From Pseudomonadota bacterium (GTDB taxonomy: Bacteria; Desulfobacterota; Desulfobulbia; Desulfobulbales; SURF-16): a stretch of 64,000 nucleotides of DNA. Position numbers and translations under genes: made by a program. Under the pieces are notes generated by a model. The model saw only the letters and a list, made by a program, of their open reading frames with translations. It ran no database searches and was not told the origin of the DNA. The stretch covers positions 1 to 64,000 of the forward strand of contig JAHJKA010000055.1 of NCBI GenBank assembly GCA_018822545.1, read 5' to 3'. Shown here piece after piece: positions 44,044-53,319 of the stretch. Numbering within the stretch: the stretch's first letter is position 1; each line of letters opens with the position of its first letter.

Positions 44044-45192
44044 TTAACGTTCCACCTTTTCCCAAACCGCCTGTTGTCTAGCTGCCACAAAGCGCCAGAA
44101 TCCTAGCAAAGCAGCGAGATTGACCACACAAAAATAATAGGGGAGATAGACAAGGTAACACGTGCGCAACCCCGTTATCAGGAAACCAAGAACAGCCAGC
44201 AGATAAAAACCACCTTGGCCCATGAGCAACAGAAAATAGGCGGCATCCTTATACATAAAGATGTTTGAAATAAGGAGAGCAAGCAGCAAAAACGGCGCCA
44301 ACCACCTGAGAATTTTATGGGAGATAAAGGCAAACCACATGCCAAAACTCAAGGAGCCACCACCGTTCAGGAAATCTGCCAGGTACTGGTAGCCACCGGC
44401 AACGATCCGGCCCTTACGCTTGAACTCGTTGTGGGCCAGCGGCACAACCTCTTCGACGGCCAGGGCATTTTCCTCGTAGACAATGCGCTGCCTCTGCACG
44501 GGGGCCTGCATGGAAAGGGTGAAGTCGTCAAGAATAGTGCCCAAAGAAAGGGAGCGAAATAAATCTCTCCGCATGGCAAACAAGGCGCCATCAACCCCGA
44601 CCATACTGCCCAAGCGGGCCTCTGCCTGCTGCACCGCTGCTTCGTAACGCATATAGAGGCTTTCTCCAGCCACCTCTTGTTCACCACGGGCCCGGACAAG
44701 GACATGGCCGCATACCACTCCAACCTCCGGATCGGCAAAGGGCGCCAGCAACTCCTGGCAGCTTGTCTCCCCCACCATGACATTGGCATCACCAAAGATG
44801 AGGATATCACCTCGAGCCTGGGCAACCGCGATGTTCAGAGCATTGGCCTTACCGGCCCGGGGTTGATAGGTAATAATCTGCACTCCCCCTGGTTTGTCGG
44901 CAAACTCCTTGAGAATCAGATTGGTTTTATCGGTGGAGCCGTCTGACACAATGATAATTTCATGATCTGCCGCGCCGAAGTCAAGGGCCAGACAATTTTC
45001 AACCTTGGCACGGATTACCTCTTCCTCATTATGGGCGGCAATAATCATCGAGACCTTGCCGGAGAAACTCTCTCTGCGCCACGGCCTTGCAAAAAGAGGG
45101 GCCAGAATGAGCACAAAGAGCGGGTAGCCGACAAAGGTCCAGACCAGCAGACAAAAACTCAACCAGAGAAAAACGGTAACAAAGACCATCAC
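44044..45192 (-). CDS. Membrane glycosyltransferase family 2, copy 2
   Basis: 382 residues. An N-terminal helix, then the GT2 domain with VSMIIAAHNEEEVIRAKV, IIIVSDGSTDKTN and IFGDANVMVGE, GTILDDFTLSM (acceptor site region), and about four C-terminal helices, as in polymerising or processive polysaccharide synthases. The QxxRW motif of true processive enzymes is replaced by a degenerate EFKRKGRI. Located in the inner membrane. Overlaps the upstream glycosyltransferase stop by four bases. Confidence 0.87.
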   Translation of the reverse strand: MMVFVTVFLWLSFCLLVWTFVGYPLFVLILAPLFARPWRRESFSGKVSMIIAAHNEEEVIRAKVENCLALDFGAADHEIIIVSDGSTDKTNLILKEFADKPGGVQIITYQPRAGKANALNIAVAQARGDILIFGDANVMVGETSCQELLAPFADPEVGVVCGHVLVRARGEQEVAGESLYMRYEAAVQQAEARLGSMVGVDGALFAMRRDLFRSLSLGTILDDFTLSMQAPVQRQRIVYEENALAVEEVVPLAHNEFKRKGRIVAGGYQYLADFLNGGGSLSFGMWFAFISHKILRWLAPFLLLALLISNIFMYKDAAYFLLLMGQGGFYLLAVLGFLITGLRTCYLVYLPYYFCVVNLAALLGFWRFVAARQQAVWEKVER

Positions 45193-46316
45193 TGTCCCTC
45201 CACGCTGACCTGACGATATAAATCCTCCAGCCGCCCTACCCGTGCTTCAATACTGAAAAACTCCTGAACCCGACGCTTGCCCTCCACCGCAAAGCGCTGA
45301 TAGAGCTCCTGGTCGGTGAGAACGTCAGCAAGGCCACGAGCAAAGACAACCGGCTGTTCCGGGGGCACCAATCTGCCACTCACGCCATCCTCGATGATCT
45401 CCGGCACCCCCCCTACCGCAGTGGCAACCACCGGTTTGCCCATAGCCATGGCCTCCAGCACCACATTGGGAATACCCTCAGAGCGTGAAGGCAAGGCCAC
45501 CACATCCGCTTCAGCCACATAGTTACCCGGGGTTTCGCTAAAGCCCGCAAAGTGGACCTTTTGGGTCAGACCAAGGCGGCTGGTCTGCTCTTGCAAGGCG
45601 TGCTTCTCTTGACCATCTCCCACTAGAACAAGATGAACATCTGCAATCTGGCCAACAAGGAGAGCAAAGGCCTCCAGGAGAACATCCAAACCCTTTTCCG
45701 GGCTGAAGCGTCCTATGGAGACAATAAATCTGCAGTCGCCGGTCATGCCGACTCTGTCCCGAACACTTGGCAGACCAGTGGCCATCGCCATGGGCCTGGC
45801 AAGATCCACAGCATTGTGGAGCACCTGCACCCGCCTGGTATTGTGACCGCCAAAAACCTTGTTCCGCTGGGCCATGGAGACGAGCACCGTCCGGTGAGCG
45901 GCCAACTGAAGGATATTGTCCACCAGATTGTAGAACTTGACCTTGATGTTCTCGTGGGTTGTACCGTGCATAAAGCAGATCCATTTCACCGGGACGAGAA
46001 ACCTGGCAAAAAAACCAAGAAAGGACGGCTTATACCCATGGGTCTGGACCACATCCAGATTTTCCTCCCTGATCTCACGGATAACCTGGCGAATCAGGTA
46101 CAAATACGACCTGTTCTTTTGTTCCAGAAAACGAACCGGAATACCGCGCTCGCGTGCTGCCTGCAAAAAGAGGGTCTCCCCTTCATCATTGTATCTGAAA
46201 TCGTAGAGGTAAATCTCGACCACCTCCGGATTGAGATTTTCAATGAGCTGAAAAATCCCCTTCACCGGACCGGTAACAGAATCTGCGGCTATGAGAAGCA
46301 TAACCTTAAGTGCCAT
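45189..46316 (-). CDS. Glycosyltransferase family 4-like, copy 2
   Basis: 375 residues. GT-B donor region: IVSIGRFSPEKGLDVLLEAF, VHFAGFSETPGNYVAEADVVALPSRSEGIPNVVLEAMA and GVPEIIEDGVSGRLV with the family's ExxxxxxxE. Cytosolic. A purine-rich GGGGGG precedes the ATG. Fourth sugar-adding enzyme of the operon (with 36346, 42028 and 44044), suggesting a repeat unit of at least four sugars plus the initiating one; this count is an inference. Confidence 0.9.
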   Translation of the reverse strand: MALKVMLLIAADSVTGPVKGIFQLIENLNPEVVEIYLYDFRYNDEGETLFLQAARERGIPVRFLEQKNRSYLYLIRQVIREIREENLDVVQTHGYKPSFLGFFARFLVPVKWICFMHGTTHENIKVKFYNLVDNILQLAAHRTVLVSMAQRNKVFGGHNTRRVQVLHNAVDLARPMAMATGLPSVRDRVGMTGDCRFIVSIGRFSPEKGLDVLLEAFALLVGQIADVHLVLVGDGQEKHALQEQTSRLGLTQKVHFAGFSETPGNYVAEADVVALPSRSEGIPNVVLEAMAMGKPVVATAVGGVPEIIEDGVSGRLVPPEQPVVFARGLADVLTDQELYQRFAVEGKRRVQEFFSIEARVGRLEDLYRQVSVEGQ

Positions 46317-46394
46317 AAGAGCCCCCCCGATACAGCAAGCGCCTTATCATCATTACAAGAGGACTATCTCCGCCTTTCTGGCCGTGGCCGATCC

Positions 46395-47609
46395 CTACTC
46401 CCATACACCCTCCAGACGGTCAGATGGCGGACCCACGGCCACTGTACTCTTTATAGTCTTGCGCAACCCATAGGCGATCCAGGTAAAAAAGGGCAGAGGG
46501 TCTTGAAGATCAAAATCATCGCGATAGACCCACCAGCCGGCAAGGGAAAAGAAATCGGCAAGAAAGCGCGTTTTATCATGACTGCTCTTAAGCTGAGGCC
46601 AAAATGCACGCAGATCGCCGCCGAGCCAGCGCGATTTCACCCCGGTGGCAAAACTGGCAACCGGCTCCACATCACCATCAACAGCAATGCGATAGATGAG
46701 CCAAGGGAAATCAACCCCTGAGGCAATGGCTTGGGCCACCGACCCCCAGAATCTTGGGTTTATGTCGATGAGGTATGGGGTGCCGGTGTGCGGATCCACG
46801 ATAAAATCGGCCTGGCAGACGCCATGCCACTCCATGGCCTCAAGCAGTTTCTGTAAATGTGACTCAGCCTGCTCGCTGCGGATACTTTGACGCAGAACCG
46901 CCTGACCAAATCGAACGGGATACTCCCTGAGCTGCTTGTAAGCAACCTTGGCACGCAACTGCCCCCGGCAAAAGAGCATTGCCACACAATGGGTCTCGCC
47001 CCCCATCTTCTCCTGGACAAAAAACCGTTCCCATGGTTGGCCGCAGTAAGATGCCCCGCCAAGAAGCTCGCCAAGATCAGCAGCCGAACCCACTTCCGCG
47101 ATGCCCCAGCCGCCGCCCCCCTGATTGGGCTTGATCAAGACAGGATAGCGCAGCGCATGGCACAAAGACATTTCGGCCTGCAGGTTGAGAGCTGTCAAAG
47201 AGCGGGGATGAGGAACGCCAAGGGTGTCGGCCAAGGCGCCCCATCTCTCCTTATTATGAGCGGCCAGAATCTGTTGATAATCAGGAATCACCAACTTGAC
47301 ATAGCGGCTCAATTCATCCTTATATTTCGCCACCAAAAAGGTTTCCTCAAGGACAGGAATAAGGACATCAGCCTGCCATTCTTTGATGTGGCGAAGCAGG
47401 CAATCTTTAAAGGCCTCGGGTTCGCTGAAGGGAGATGGATAGACGAAGCTGCCATGGGCGTACCTGGAAGCGGCAGCCATCGCCCAGGGCTCAGCATCGC
47501 CAACAACCACCTTGCAGCCTTGTTTACCAAGACTGCGCACGATGTTATAGGCCACCCTGCTCTTACCGGAGGTGACGATAACAGTCTGTTTTTGTGCGCT
47601 TGTCTCCAT
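46395..47609 (-). CDS. ATP-grasp ligase
   Basis: 404 residues. ATP-grasp fold with RYPVLIKPNQGGGGWGIAEV (lysine and glycine-rich loop, about 150-170), an acidic metal segment TPYLIDINPRFWGSV (about 300), and an N-terminal pre-ATP-grasp Rossmann region. It joins a carboxylate to an amine, probably attaching an amino acid or similar group to a sugar precursor or polymer. GGGAG precedes the ATG. Together with the FemAB, DegT-like and decarboxylase genes upstream it suggests an amino-acid decoration. Confidence 0.86.
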   Translation of the reverse strand: METSAQKQTVIVTSGKSRVAYNIVRSLGKQGCKVVVGDAEPWAMAAASRYAHGSFVYPSPFSEPEAFKDCLLRHIKEWQADVLIPVLEETFLVAKYKDELSRYVKLVIPDYQQILAAHNKERWGALADTLGVPHPRSLTALNLQAEMSLCHALRYPVLIKPNQGGGGWGIAEVGSAADLGELLGGASYCGQPWERFFVQEKMGGETHCVAMLFCRGQLRAKVAYKQLREYPVRFGQAVLRQSIRSEQAESHLQKLLEAMEWHGVCQADFIVDPHTGTPYLIDINPRFWGSVAQAIASGVDFPWLIYRIAVDGDVEPVASFATGVKSRWLGGDLRAFWPQLKSSHDKTRFLADFFSLAGWWVYRDDFDLQDPLPFFTWIAYGLRKTIKSTVAVGPPSDRLEGVWE

Positions 47610-47675
47610 AAATCTCCCAGCGTTTCCTGCCCCGACAGCTCAACTGCCGACACGATGGCCAAGGCAACAATAGAT

Positions 47676-48617
47676 TCAGCGTAACATCTTTATCTGAAGT
47701 ATTAAGTATCGCAACTCGGTCCGGAAATAGTCATACCACCCTTTAATACCAAGCCCGCTTACAGAAAGCGGTGTATAATTCATGGCCGCCATTTCCTGGC
47801 CAAGTTTATACTGAATGAAAAGAACCTCATGTTTTTGGAGACCTTGCTTCCACTTGGCAAGGCTCTTGCGATTTGGATCAGATTTAACATTGGTATGCAG
47901 TTGTTGTTGATTTTCCGGAATGCGGTCAGCGTAGCCGCTGGTCACATCCTTTTTGGAAGCACGAGCACCAAGAAAATCTAGAATTTCCGCCATGACCTCC
48001 GCAGTATTTTCTATGAGTTTCTCATAGTGCACACAATAAAGGTTTTTATTTTTTCTGTTTTGCTCGACGATCTTGGCCCTCTTCCTGAATTGCCAGACAA
48101 AGTAGGGTAGCGAATGGCCCATAACCTTGCCGGAATAGAGACAGCTGGCGTTTTTCTGGGAATTAAAGATTGCCCGTGGATCGCGCATCACAAAAATATT
48201 CTTTGCCTCGCCAAATGTCTTTTGGACATCTTCGAGAATATCAATATAATAACCGGCCTTGTGTACAAAGATTGGTGAAGAAGTCTCCTCAAAATATTCT
48301 AGCATACAGTGGTGCAAGATATCCTTAAAGTTGAGCGGATAACCGACTGCTTGCAACTTCTCAAAAAGAACCTGTCGATCAATTTTCCATTCTTTAAAAC
48401 GAATATCAGCGAACAATTCATCAAGATAGCCATGCAGGCTCTGGTCATCGGCAATGGTTTCATATTGTTCCGGAATAAGACGGTGTATTGCCCCTGGGAA
48501 ACCCGCCTCAATGCCAACCGCGACATCCTCATACTCATCCAAAAGCCGGCAGAGAAAAGTAGAGCCAGACCTGCTGATATAGTTAACAAACACAAAACTT
48601 TTTTCTTTTGTATCCAT
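47676..48617 (-). CDS. Sulfotransferase (PAPS-dependent), copy 3
   Basis: 313 residues. PAPS loop FVNYISRSGSTFLCRLLDEY and 3'-phosphate segment IFVMRDPRAIFNSQKN (Arg and Ser spaced as in carbohydrate sulfotransferases). I chose the ATG at 48617 with GGAGAG before it; the frame is open to 48689 inside the previous gene. It starts four bases after the DegT-like stop codon. Third of three different sulfotransferases in this operon. Confidence 0.88.
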   Translation of the reverse strand: MDTKEKSFVFVNYISRSGSTFLCRLLDEYEDVAVGIEAGFPGAIHRLIPEQYETIADDQSLHGYLDELFADIRFKEWKIDRQVLFEKLQAVGYPLNFKDILHHCMLEYFEETSSPIFVHKAGYYIDILEDVQKTFGEAKNIFVMRDPRAIFNSQKNASCLYSGKVMGHSLPYFVWQFRKRAKIVEQNRKNKNLYCVHYEKLIENTAEVMAEILDFLGARASKKDVTSGYADRIPENQQQLHTNVKSDPNRKSLAKWKQGLQKHEVLFIQYKLGQEMAAMNYTPLSVSGLGIKGWYDYFRTELRYLILQIKMLR

Positions 48618-48621
48618 AGGG

Positions 48622-49830
48622 TCACTCTCCACAGGTGCCGCAGCCCTCGGCCACGGAAATTCTCCCAAATTCGATGGTTTCGAGCCCATCGAGACAGGCG
48701 CAAACCCTTTTGGCTATGTTGCGGGCAATCTTCTCATTCACGGCCAGATGGGTGGGCAGGGTAACGAGACGATTGGCAATTTCCCTGGCCCCCGGTGTCG
48801 GCCTCCCGTCCCCAGCCAGGCTGGTGCTCAGGGCAGGTAAATCACAAAGGGCGTGGGGATAAAATTGGCGGATCCCGAGCATGGCCAATGACTGTGCGTC
48901 CTGCTGATTACTCACCAGAAGAGGATAGCGGATCAAGGGAGGCATACCTGCCAGATCACCGCCACCTCCTTCTTTAGCAAACAGGATATGATAAATATGG
49001 CCAATGGCAGACCGATGCCGATTGAGACGAGCCAGTGCAGAGAGGCTTGCCGAGCCAATTCGCTGATAGAGCAAGGGCATGGCGCTAACGCTAAAAGCAG
49101 GGTCATATACTGTGCGGCCAAGGCCCAAGGGTAATTTTTCCAGAATCCAGTAGAAATAGGGCCGGGAAAATATCTGCACGACGAAGGGAAGCAGGCAGTG
49201 AGGTGACTTGGCCGTAAGCACATCAAAATCATGATCCAGGCGGACCAACTCCGGCGCCTTGCTGGCGATCAGGGCTCCACCCCCTCCAAGCGGCAGAGGC
49301 TTACCGCGCCCAAAACTAAACACCGTAAAATCAGCGGCACGCCCCTGTTGTGATGCAGCATTTGCCTCCGTCAGATATTGGGCTGAATCCTCGACACAAA
49401 CAATCCCACTCTCATGCGCGATCCTTGCAAGGCTATTGATATCGCTTTGAACACCGAGAAGATGCTGACCGACCACGGCCAGGGTCCGTGAGTTTATTTT
49501 CCGCTTCACATCAGCAAGATCAGGCTGAAAGGTATGGGGGTCCATATCATAGACCGCAACTTTACAGCCGGCCTTGACCACGGCAGCAGCTAAAGAATAG
49601 CATGTATAGCCCGGTACCAGTATTTCACAAGAGCTGACAGTGCGCTTTTGGGCCAAGGCCTCAAAAAGAAGAGCGAGCAGGCCACGAGCGCTACTGGCCA
49701 AGACACAGACCTCAGCGTTTACATAACGCCGCAGGTCGTTTTCGAAATCGCCGACTCCAGGAAAAAAGCTACTGGCCAGAGCCCGGAAGGGCAGTCGTGC
49801 CTCTGCGGGTGGAAGAGCAAAAAAAGTCAT
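48622..49830 (-). CDS. DegT/DnrJ/EryC1-family aminotransferase-like protein
   Basis: 402 residues. PLP-fold of sugar aminotransferases: ILVPGYTCYSLAAAVVKAGC, CVEDSAQYL, and FSFGRGKPLPLGGGGAL with the Schiff-base lysine. The region between about residue 215 and 310 departs from typical family members. It may aminate a keto-sugar or related intermediate. Start ATG 49830 overlaps the FemAB stop as ATGA; the frame is open to 49896. The last residues contain Cys-Gly-Thr-Cys, possibly a metal site. Confidence 0.82.
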   Translation of the reverse strand: MTFFALPPAEARLPFRALASSFFPGVGDFENDLRRYVNAEVCVLASSARGLLALLFEALAQKRTVSSCEILVPGYTCYSLAAAVVKAGCKVAVYDMDPHTFQPDLADVKRKINSRTLAVVGQHLLGVQSDINSLARIAHESGIVCVEDSAQYLTEANAASQQGRAADFTVFSFGRGKPLPLGGGGALIASKAPELVRLDHDFDVLTAKSPHCLLPFVVQIFSRPYFYWILEKLPLGLGRTVYDPAFSVSAMPLLYQRIGSASLSALARLNRHRSAIGHIYHILFAKEGGGGDLAGMPPLIRYPLLVSNQQDAQSLAMLGIRQFYPHALCDLPALSTSLAGDGRPTPGAREIANRLVTLPTHLAVNEKIARNIAKRVCACLDGLETIEFGRISVAEGCGTCGE

Positions 49831-50870
49831 CGATCGATATACTTCCTCAGTCGCGGCCCACAATAATTGGCAATCGGAAGCGGCAAATGCCGCCAAATCT
49901 TCTCGGCGGCCTGCCGGCAGCCCCCCGACATTTCATGCTTGGTAAAGGCCAGTGAATCTTCTCTCTTGTACCAATACAAAGGGCGTGGCTGTGCACCCCA
50001 TTGCTTTTTAAAGACGTAGGTTCCTTCCTCCGGTGTTGAACGGCCGAAATCAAAACGGCTAAAACTGTTATCCGCGGCATATTCCAAAAAAGTCCAGTAG
50101 AGCAGCATATTAGGGCTTAAGATACTGAATTCCCGTAATGCCGAGGCCCAAGGAATGGTAACACTGTCGCCATGGCTCAATGTGATGCCAGCGGCCACAG
50201 GTAGGGTATCTTTATAGATCACTGCCACAGTTGCCCTCTTGCCATATCCAGCAATAATGGCCCGCATCCATTTCTCCGAGTGGACAGGAGAGCCAAGATC
50301 GCGCATATTTCGGGCAAAGACCTGATAAAAATCATCCAGCAATTCTGCACCGCCACGCCGGGAGACGAGACCGGCCTTGCCGCCCCTGTTTATCTGACTC
50401 CGCAATTTCGACTTGAAGCCCTTCCATAATTGGTCTGCAGAGCCAGGTAAATCAAGAACCATGCGACATTTATTTGTCACCTGACAAAACTGCCCTGTCC
50501 TTTCGACAACAGCCTCAGCCTGTGCCATCCTAATCTCCAAACCGGCATCAAACTCATCCGCCAAATGAAGTGCTCGCTCTAACAAAGCTTGGGCAACCGC
50601 ACCGCTGTCGGCAAGGATTCCCCCATAGTCACAGAACGGTAACGACACAAGGTTACCACGGCCCCATGGTTTCCGGATCAAAGCCAAGGGTAAAACACCC
50701 ACAAGACCATGCTGGCTGTAAGCAGCAAGATTAAACATGGGGTGGCCGTAGCTATTTTCCACGGCCTGTTGCCATGCTGATGAAAGATAGACACCACCGC
50801 CATCATGGGCCTGAACATAGTTATCCCAAGCTTGCTGATCCGATAGATTGATATTTTTTATCTCTACCAT
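49827..50870 (-). CDS. FemAB-type acyl/aminoacyl transferase, XrtA/PEP-CTERM-associated
   Basis: 347 residues, two GNAT-like halves of the Fem family: LSSAWQQAVENSYGHPMFNL and PFCDYGGILADSG in the first, VAVIYKDTLPVAAGITLSHG and FDFGRSTPEEGTYVFKKQWGA in the second. The exosortase-linked subfamily is known as a marker of XrtA loci; family members add amino acids from aminoacyl-tRNA or transfer acyl groups. AGGA precedes the ATG at 50870; the frame is open to 51002 but that start overlaps the decarboxylase gene. Confidence 0.88.
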   Translation of the reverse strand: MVEIKNINLSDQQAWDNYVQAHDGGGVYLSSAWQQAVENSYGHPMFNLAAYSQHGLVGVLPLALIRKPWGRGNLVSLPFCDYGGILADSGAVAQALLERALHLADEFDAGLEIRMAQAEAVVERTGQFCQVTNKCRMVLDLPGSADQLWKGFKSKLRSQINRGGKAGLVSRRGGAELLDDFYQVFARNMRDLGSPVHSEKWMRAIIAGYGKRATVAVIYKDTLPVAAGITLSHGDSVTIPWASALREFSILSPNMLLYWTFLEYAADNSFSRFDFGRSTPEEGTYVFKKQWGAQPRPLYWYKREDSLAFTKHEMSGGCRQAAEKIWRHLPLPIANYCGPRLRKYIDR

Positions 50871-50970
50871 CTGTTTCCTGGAGCGTTGCTCTCTGGATAA
50901 AAAACTGCGCCCCTCTGCAAAATCACTGCTGTTATCGAGATCGTTTTCCAGGGGCTTGACACCAATCTTT

Positions 50971-52398
50971 TCACAGCAGCGCAGATATGGTATCGCACCC
51001 AACCAGATCTGCGTATGTTTCCCTTCTGCGAATTTCTGTCACCCCCCCACGCTCATCAACAATAATGACAGGAGGACGGGGAAAGGCAAAAGAGTTGGAA
51101 AAAGCGGTGAAATAGGCGCCGGCATCCATGATTGCCAGAATATCTCCCTGGCTGAGGCCTGATGGCAGCAGCTTCATTCTTACTGTCCAATCGGCCGTTG
51201 TACACACCCGGCCCACAATGCTGAAACTTTTGTTGCGGGGAGCCTGGGCCCTTTTAATGTCAAAAATCTCATGGTATTGAAAGTCCATGGGCAGGGTAAG
51301 GTTGAGCTTACCCGCTTCGCCGATTAAAAAAGTGACATCATTGGTCCGTTCTTTACGGCTCCGAATCTTGGTCAATAAAATCCCAGCTCGAGATGTTACA
51401 AAGCGACCGGGCTCCATGAGAAGTTTTGGCAGAGGCATCTGCAGGGCCCCGCACTTATCTTCAATTTTTTGGACAACATTGTCCAGAAAATGCTCTATCG
51501 GTTCAAAATCGCCGTGATCGGGCGGCAGTGGGACGATCTGCAAGGCCCGGGATAGCACAAACTCAATGCCGCTCATCTGTTTGCTCGTCGGCACACCAAT
51601 CCCGCCGCCTATATCGAGATAGGGCACAGTGGCACCTGTTTCCGCAAGCAATGCCTTCATAAAATCAAGGGCTTTCAGCGCGTAATGAATGTGGGTTTTG
51701 CTATTGCGAGCCCCGGAGGTCGCATTGAAATGAATACAGTTGAAATTAAAGTTCTCGTTGTCAGAAGCCAATAGCTTTGCTACCTCAAAGGCCTCACCAC
51801 TTTTCACCGACAGACCGAACTGGCTTGTTTCATTAAAGCCAAGGCGAACCCCAACATTTGCCTTGCGGCCGACCTTCTTCACCGCCAGCTTCAGTGCCGC
51901 GACCTCTTCAACGGCATCGACATTAATCGCCAACACCCCATGTTGAACTGCGAGCTCAAGGCTATCCGGATCTTTATTCACCCCGTTGTAGACAATTTTT
52001 TCCCCTGGCACCCCAAGCTTACAGGCCAGCCACAGCTCATAGGGCGAAATAACCTCCGCACCCAGGCCGGCGCTATGAAGTTCCTGCAAAACCCCGGGGA
52101 TGGGGGTCGTTTTATAAGAAACAAGAGCCCTGGAGCCGTTTATTTTCTGGTCAAGAGCGGTTTGGATACTCAGCGCATCGAGAAGAAGACGCTCTCTATT
52201 GAAAATCATCAACGGGGTGCCATACTGTTTAGCCAAATCTTCAAGCAAAACATCGCCGAAGGCGAGATGGTTATCACGCACATCAACCCCCCACATTCTG
52301 GGATCAGGAAGCGGTAAGCGTTGTTGCCGTCTTTTATTGAAGGCCGACAACTGCCTGGTCATGAGATGTATGGTGTTGCGCAGCAAACGGCTCAGCAT
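50971..52398 (-). CDS. PLP-dependent decarboxylase, exosortase-A-associated (LysA-like)
   Basis: 475 residues. Alanine-racemase/ornithine-decarboxylase fold: SYKTTPIPGVLQELHSAG carries the PLP lysine, YLDIGGGIG the phosphate-binding glycine loop, and the C-terminal barrel has a conserved MDAGAYFTAF. The exosortase subfamily of diaminopimelate-decarboxylase-like enzymes is a marker of XrtA loci. A poly-G tract of 14 bases (minus strand) lies 26 bases upstream of the ATG, before the Shine-Dalgarno GAGGGGT. Confidence 0.9.
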   Translation of the reverse strand: MLSRLLRNTIHLMTRQLSAFNKRRQQRLPLPDPRMWGVDVRDNHLAFGDVLLEDLAKQYGTPLMIFNRERLLLDALSIQTALDQKINGSRALVSYKTTPIPGVLQELHSAGLGAEVISPYELWLACKLGVPGEKIVYNGVNKDPDSLELAVQHGVLAINVDAVEEVAALKLAVKKVGRKANVGVRLGFNETSQFGLSVKSGEAFEVAKLLASDNENFNFNCIHFNATSGARNSKTHIHYALKALDFMKALLAETGATVPYLDIGGGIGVPTSKQMSGIEFVLSRALQIVPLPPDHGDFEPIEHFLDNVVQKIEDKCGALQMPLPKLLMEPGRFVTSRAGILLTKIRSRKERTNDVTFLIGEAGKLNLTLPMDFQYHEIFDIKRAQAPRNKSFSIVGRVCTTADWTVRMKLLPSGLSQGDILAIMDAGAYFTAFSNSFAFPRPPVIIVDERGGVTEIRRRETYADLVGCDTISALL

Positions 52399-52423
52399 GT
52401 AACCCCTCTCAGCAACATCGTAT

Positions 52424-52437
52424 CCCCCCCCCCCCCC
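52424..52437. repeat. Homopolymer tract C14 (G14 on the gene's strand) upstream of the decarboxylase
   Basis: Fourteen consecutive C in a short intergenic stretch between the deacetylase and decarboxylase genes. A tract this long is prone to slipped-strand changes, so it could vary expression of the downstream gene, or be a sequencing artefact. Confidence 0.75.
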
Positions 52438-52448
52438 AAATTTTCTCT

Positions 52449-53264
52449 CTAGGAGTTCGGCAGTGGTACGAAATCAAAATCATTCAACAACCGTTCAAAA
52501 CGGATCATGGTTTTATCAAGATTGTTGTAGTGCCGGAACCTCGACAAGAGCCGCGCCTCACTGAAACGGGGCTGGCCATGGTCAATTTCCCACGGATGGA
52601 GATAGAAGACAAAGGACTGCTTTTCTTGCTCATTAATGCGCTTCAGGGCAAATTTGGTAAACCAGTAGGGAAAAAGACGAAAATAGCCCCCACCGGAAAC
52701 CGGGATATTTTTCCCGAAAATACGCGCCGTTGAGATGGGGAACTCCTCCAGACCTTGCTCGGCGTGGGTATAACGAAAACGGGGAGAGTCAGGAATGCCG
52801 TACCTGTCGTGGACAATAGGAAAAATACTGGAATCCAGAGTAAATCCGGTCTCCTTCAAAATACCCAAGGCCCACAGGGAGTTGCTGGTAATCGAATAAC
52901 TGGGAGCCCGATAGGCTGTAATCTTCCGCTGGCAGATGCCTTCCAGGATATTTTTCGCCATGACAGTATCATGCCGGAACTCTTCCGGGGTCAGGTCATA
53001 GATATTCCTGTGCCAGTAACTATGACAGCCTATCTCATGGCCATCTTCCATAATGGCCCGAACAACTTCCGGATGCTTCTCGGCGACCCAGCCCAAAACA
53101 AAGAAAGTAGCTCGCACATCATACTTCTTAAGCATCTGTAAGATGTGATTGGTGTTGGTCTGCACTCGCTGGTCCATCCCGTGCCAGTCCTGCGGAGAAA
53201 CGATATCCGCAAAGGCTGCAACCTGGAAATAATCCTCAACATCAATGGTCAGATAATTTTTCAT
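52449..53264 (-). CDS. Polysaccharide deacetylase, exosortase-A-associated (DUF3473 type)
   Basis: 271 residues. TIDVEDYFQVAAF at the N-terminus gives the Asp pair of the CE4 family; GHEIGCHSYWHRNIY gives the zinc His motif; the C-terminal DUF3473-like part ends near HPWEIDHGQPR. The typical start of this subfamily begins close to residue 1 here, which favours ATG 53264, although its GGGGAG is very close to the ATG; the longer frame begins at 53303. Without a signal peptide, it probably acts in the cytosol. Confidence 0.87.
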   Translation of the reverse strand: MKNYLTIDVEDYFQVAAFADIVSPQDWHGMDQRVQTNTNHILQMLKKYDVRATFFVLGWVAEKHPEVVRAIMEDGHEIGCHSYWHRNIYDLTPEEFRHDTVMAKNILEGICQRKITAYRAPSYSITSNSLWALGILKETGFTLDSSIFPIVHDRYGIPDSPRFRYTHAEQGLEEFPISTARIFGKNIPVSGGGYFRLFPYWFTKFALKRINEQEKQSFVFYLHPWEIDHGQPRFSEARLLSRFRHYNNLDKTMIRFERLLNDFDFVPLPNS

Positions 53265-53319
53265 ATCTCCCCGTGGCGATAAAAGTTTCGAAGCAGCGAG
53301 CATCTGCAGCGCCAGCCCC

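Noticed and set aside
45633-46721. Long plus-strand frame opposite a glycosyltransferase and the ATP-grasp gene
   Set aside because: Spans two real genes on the other strand; codon pattern is that of an antisense shadow.
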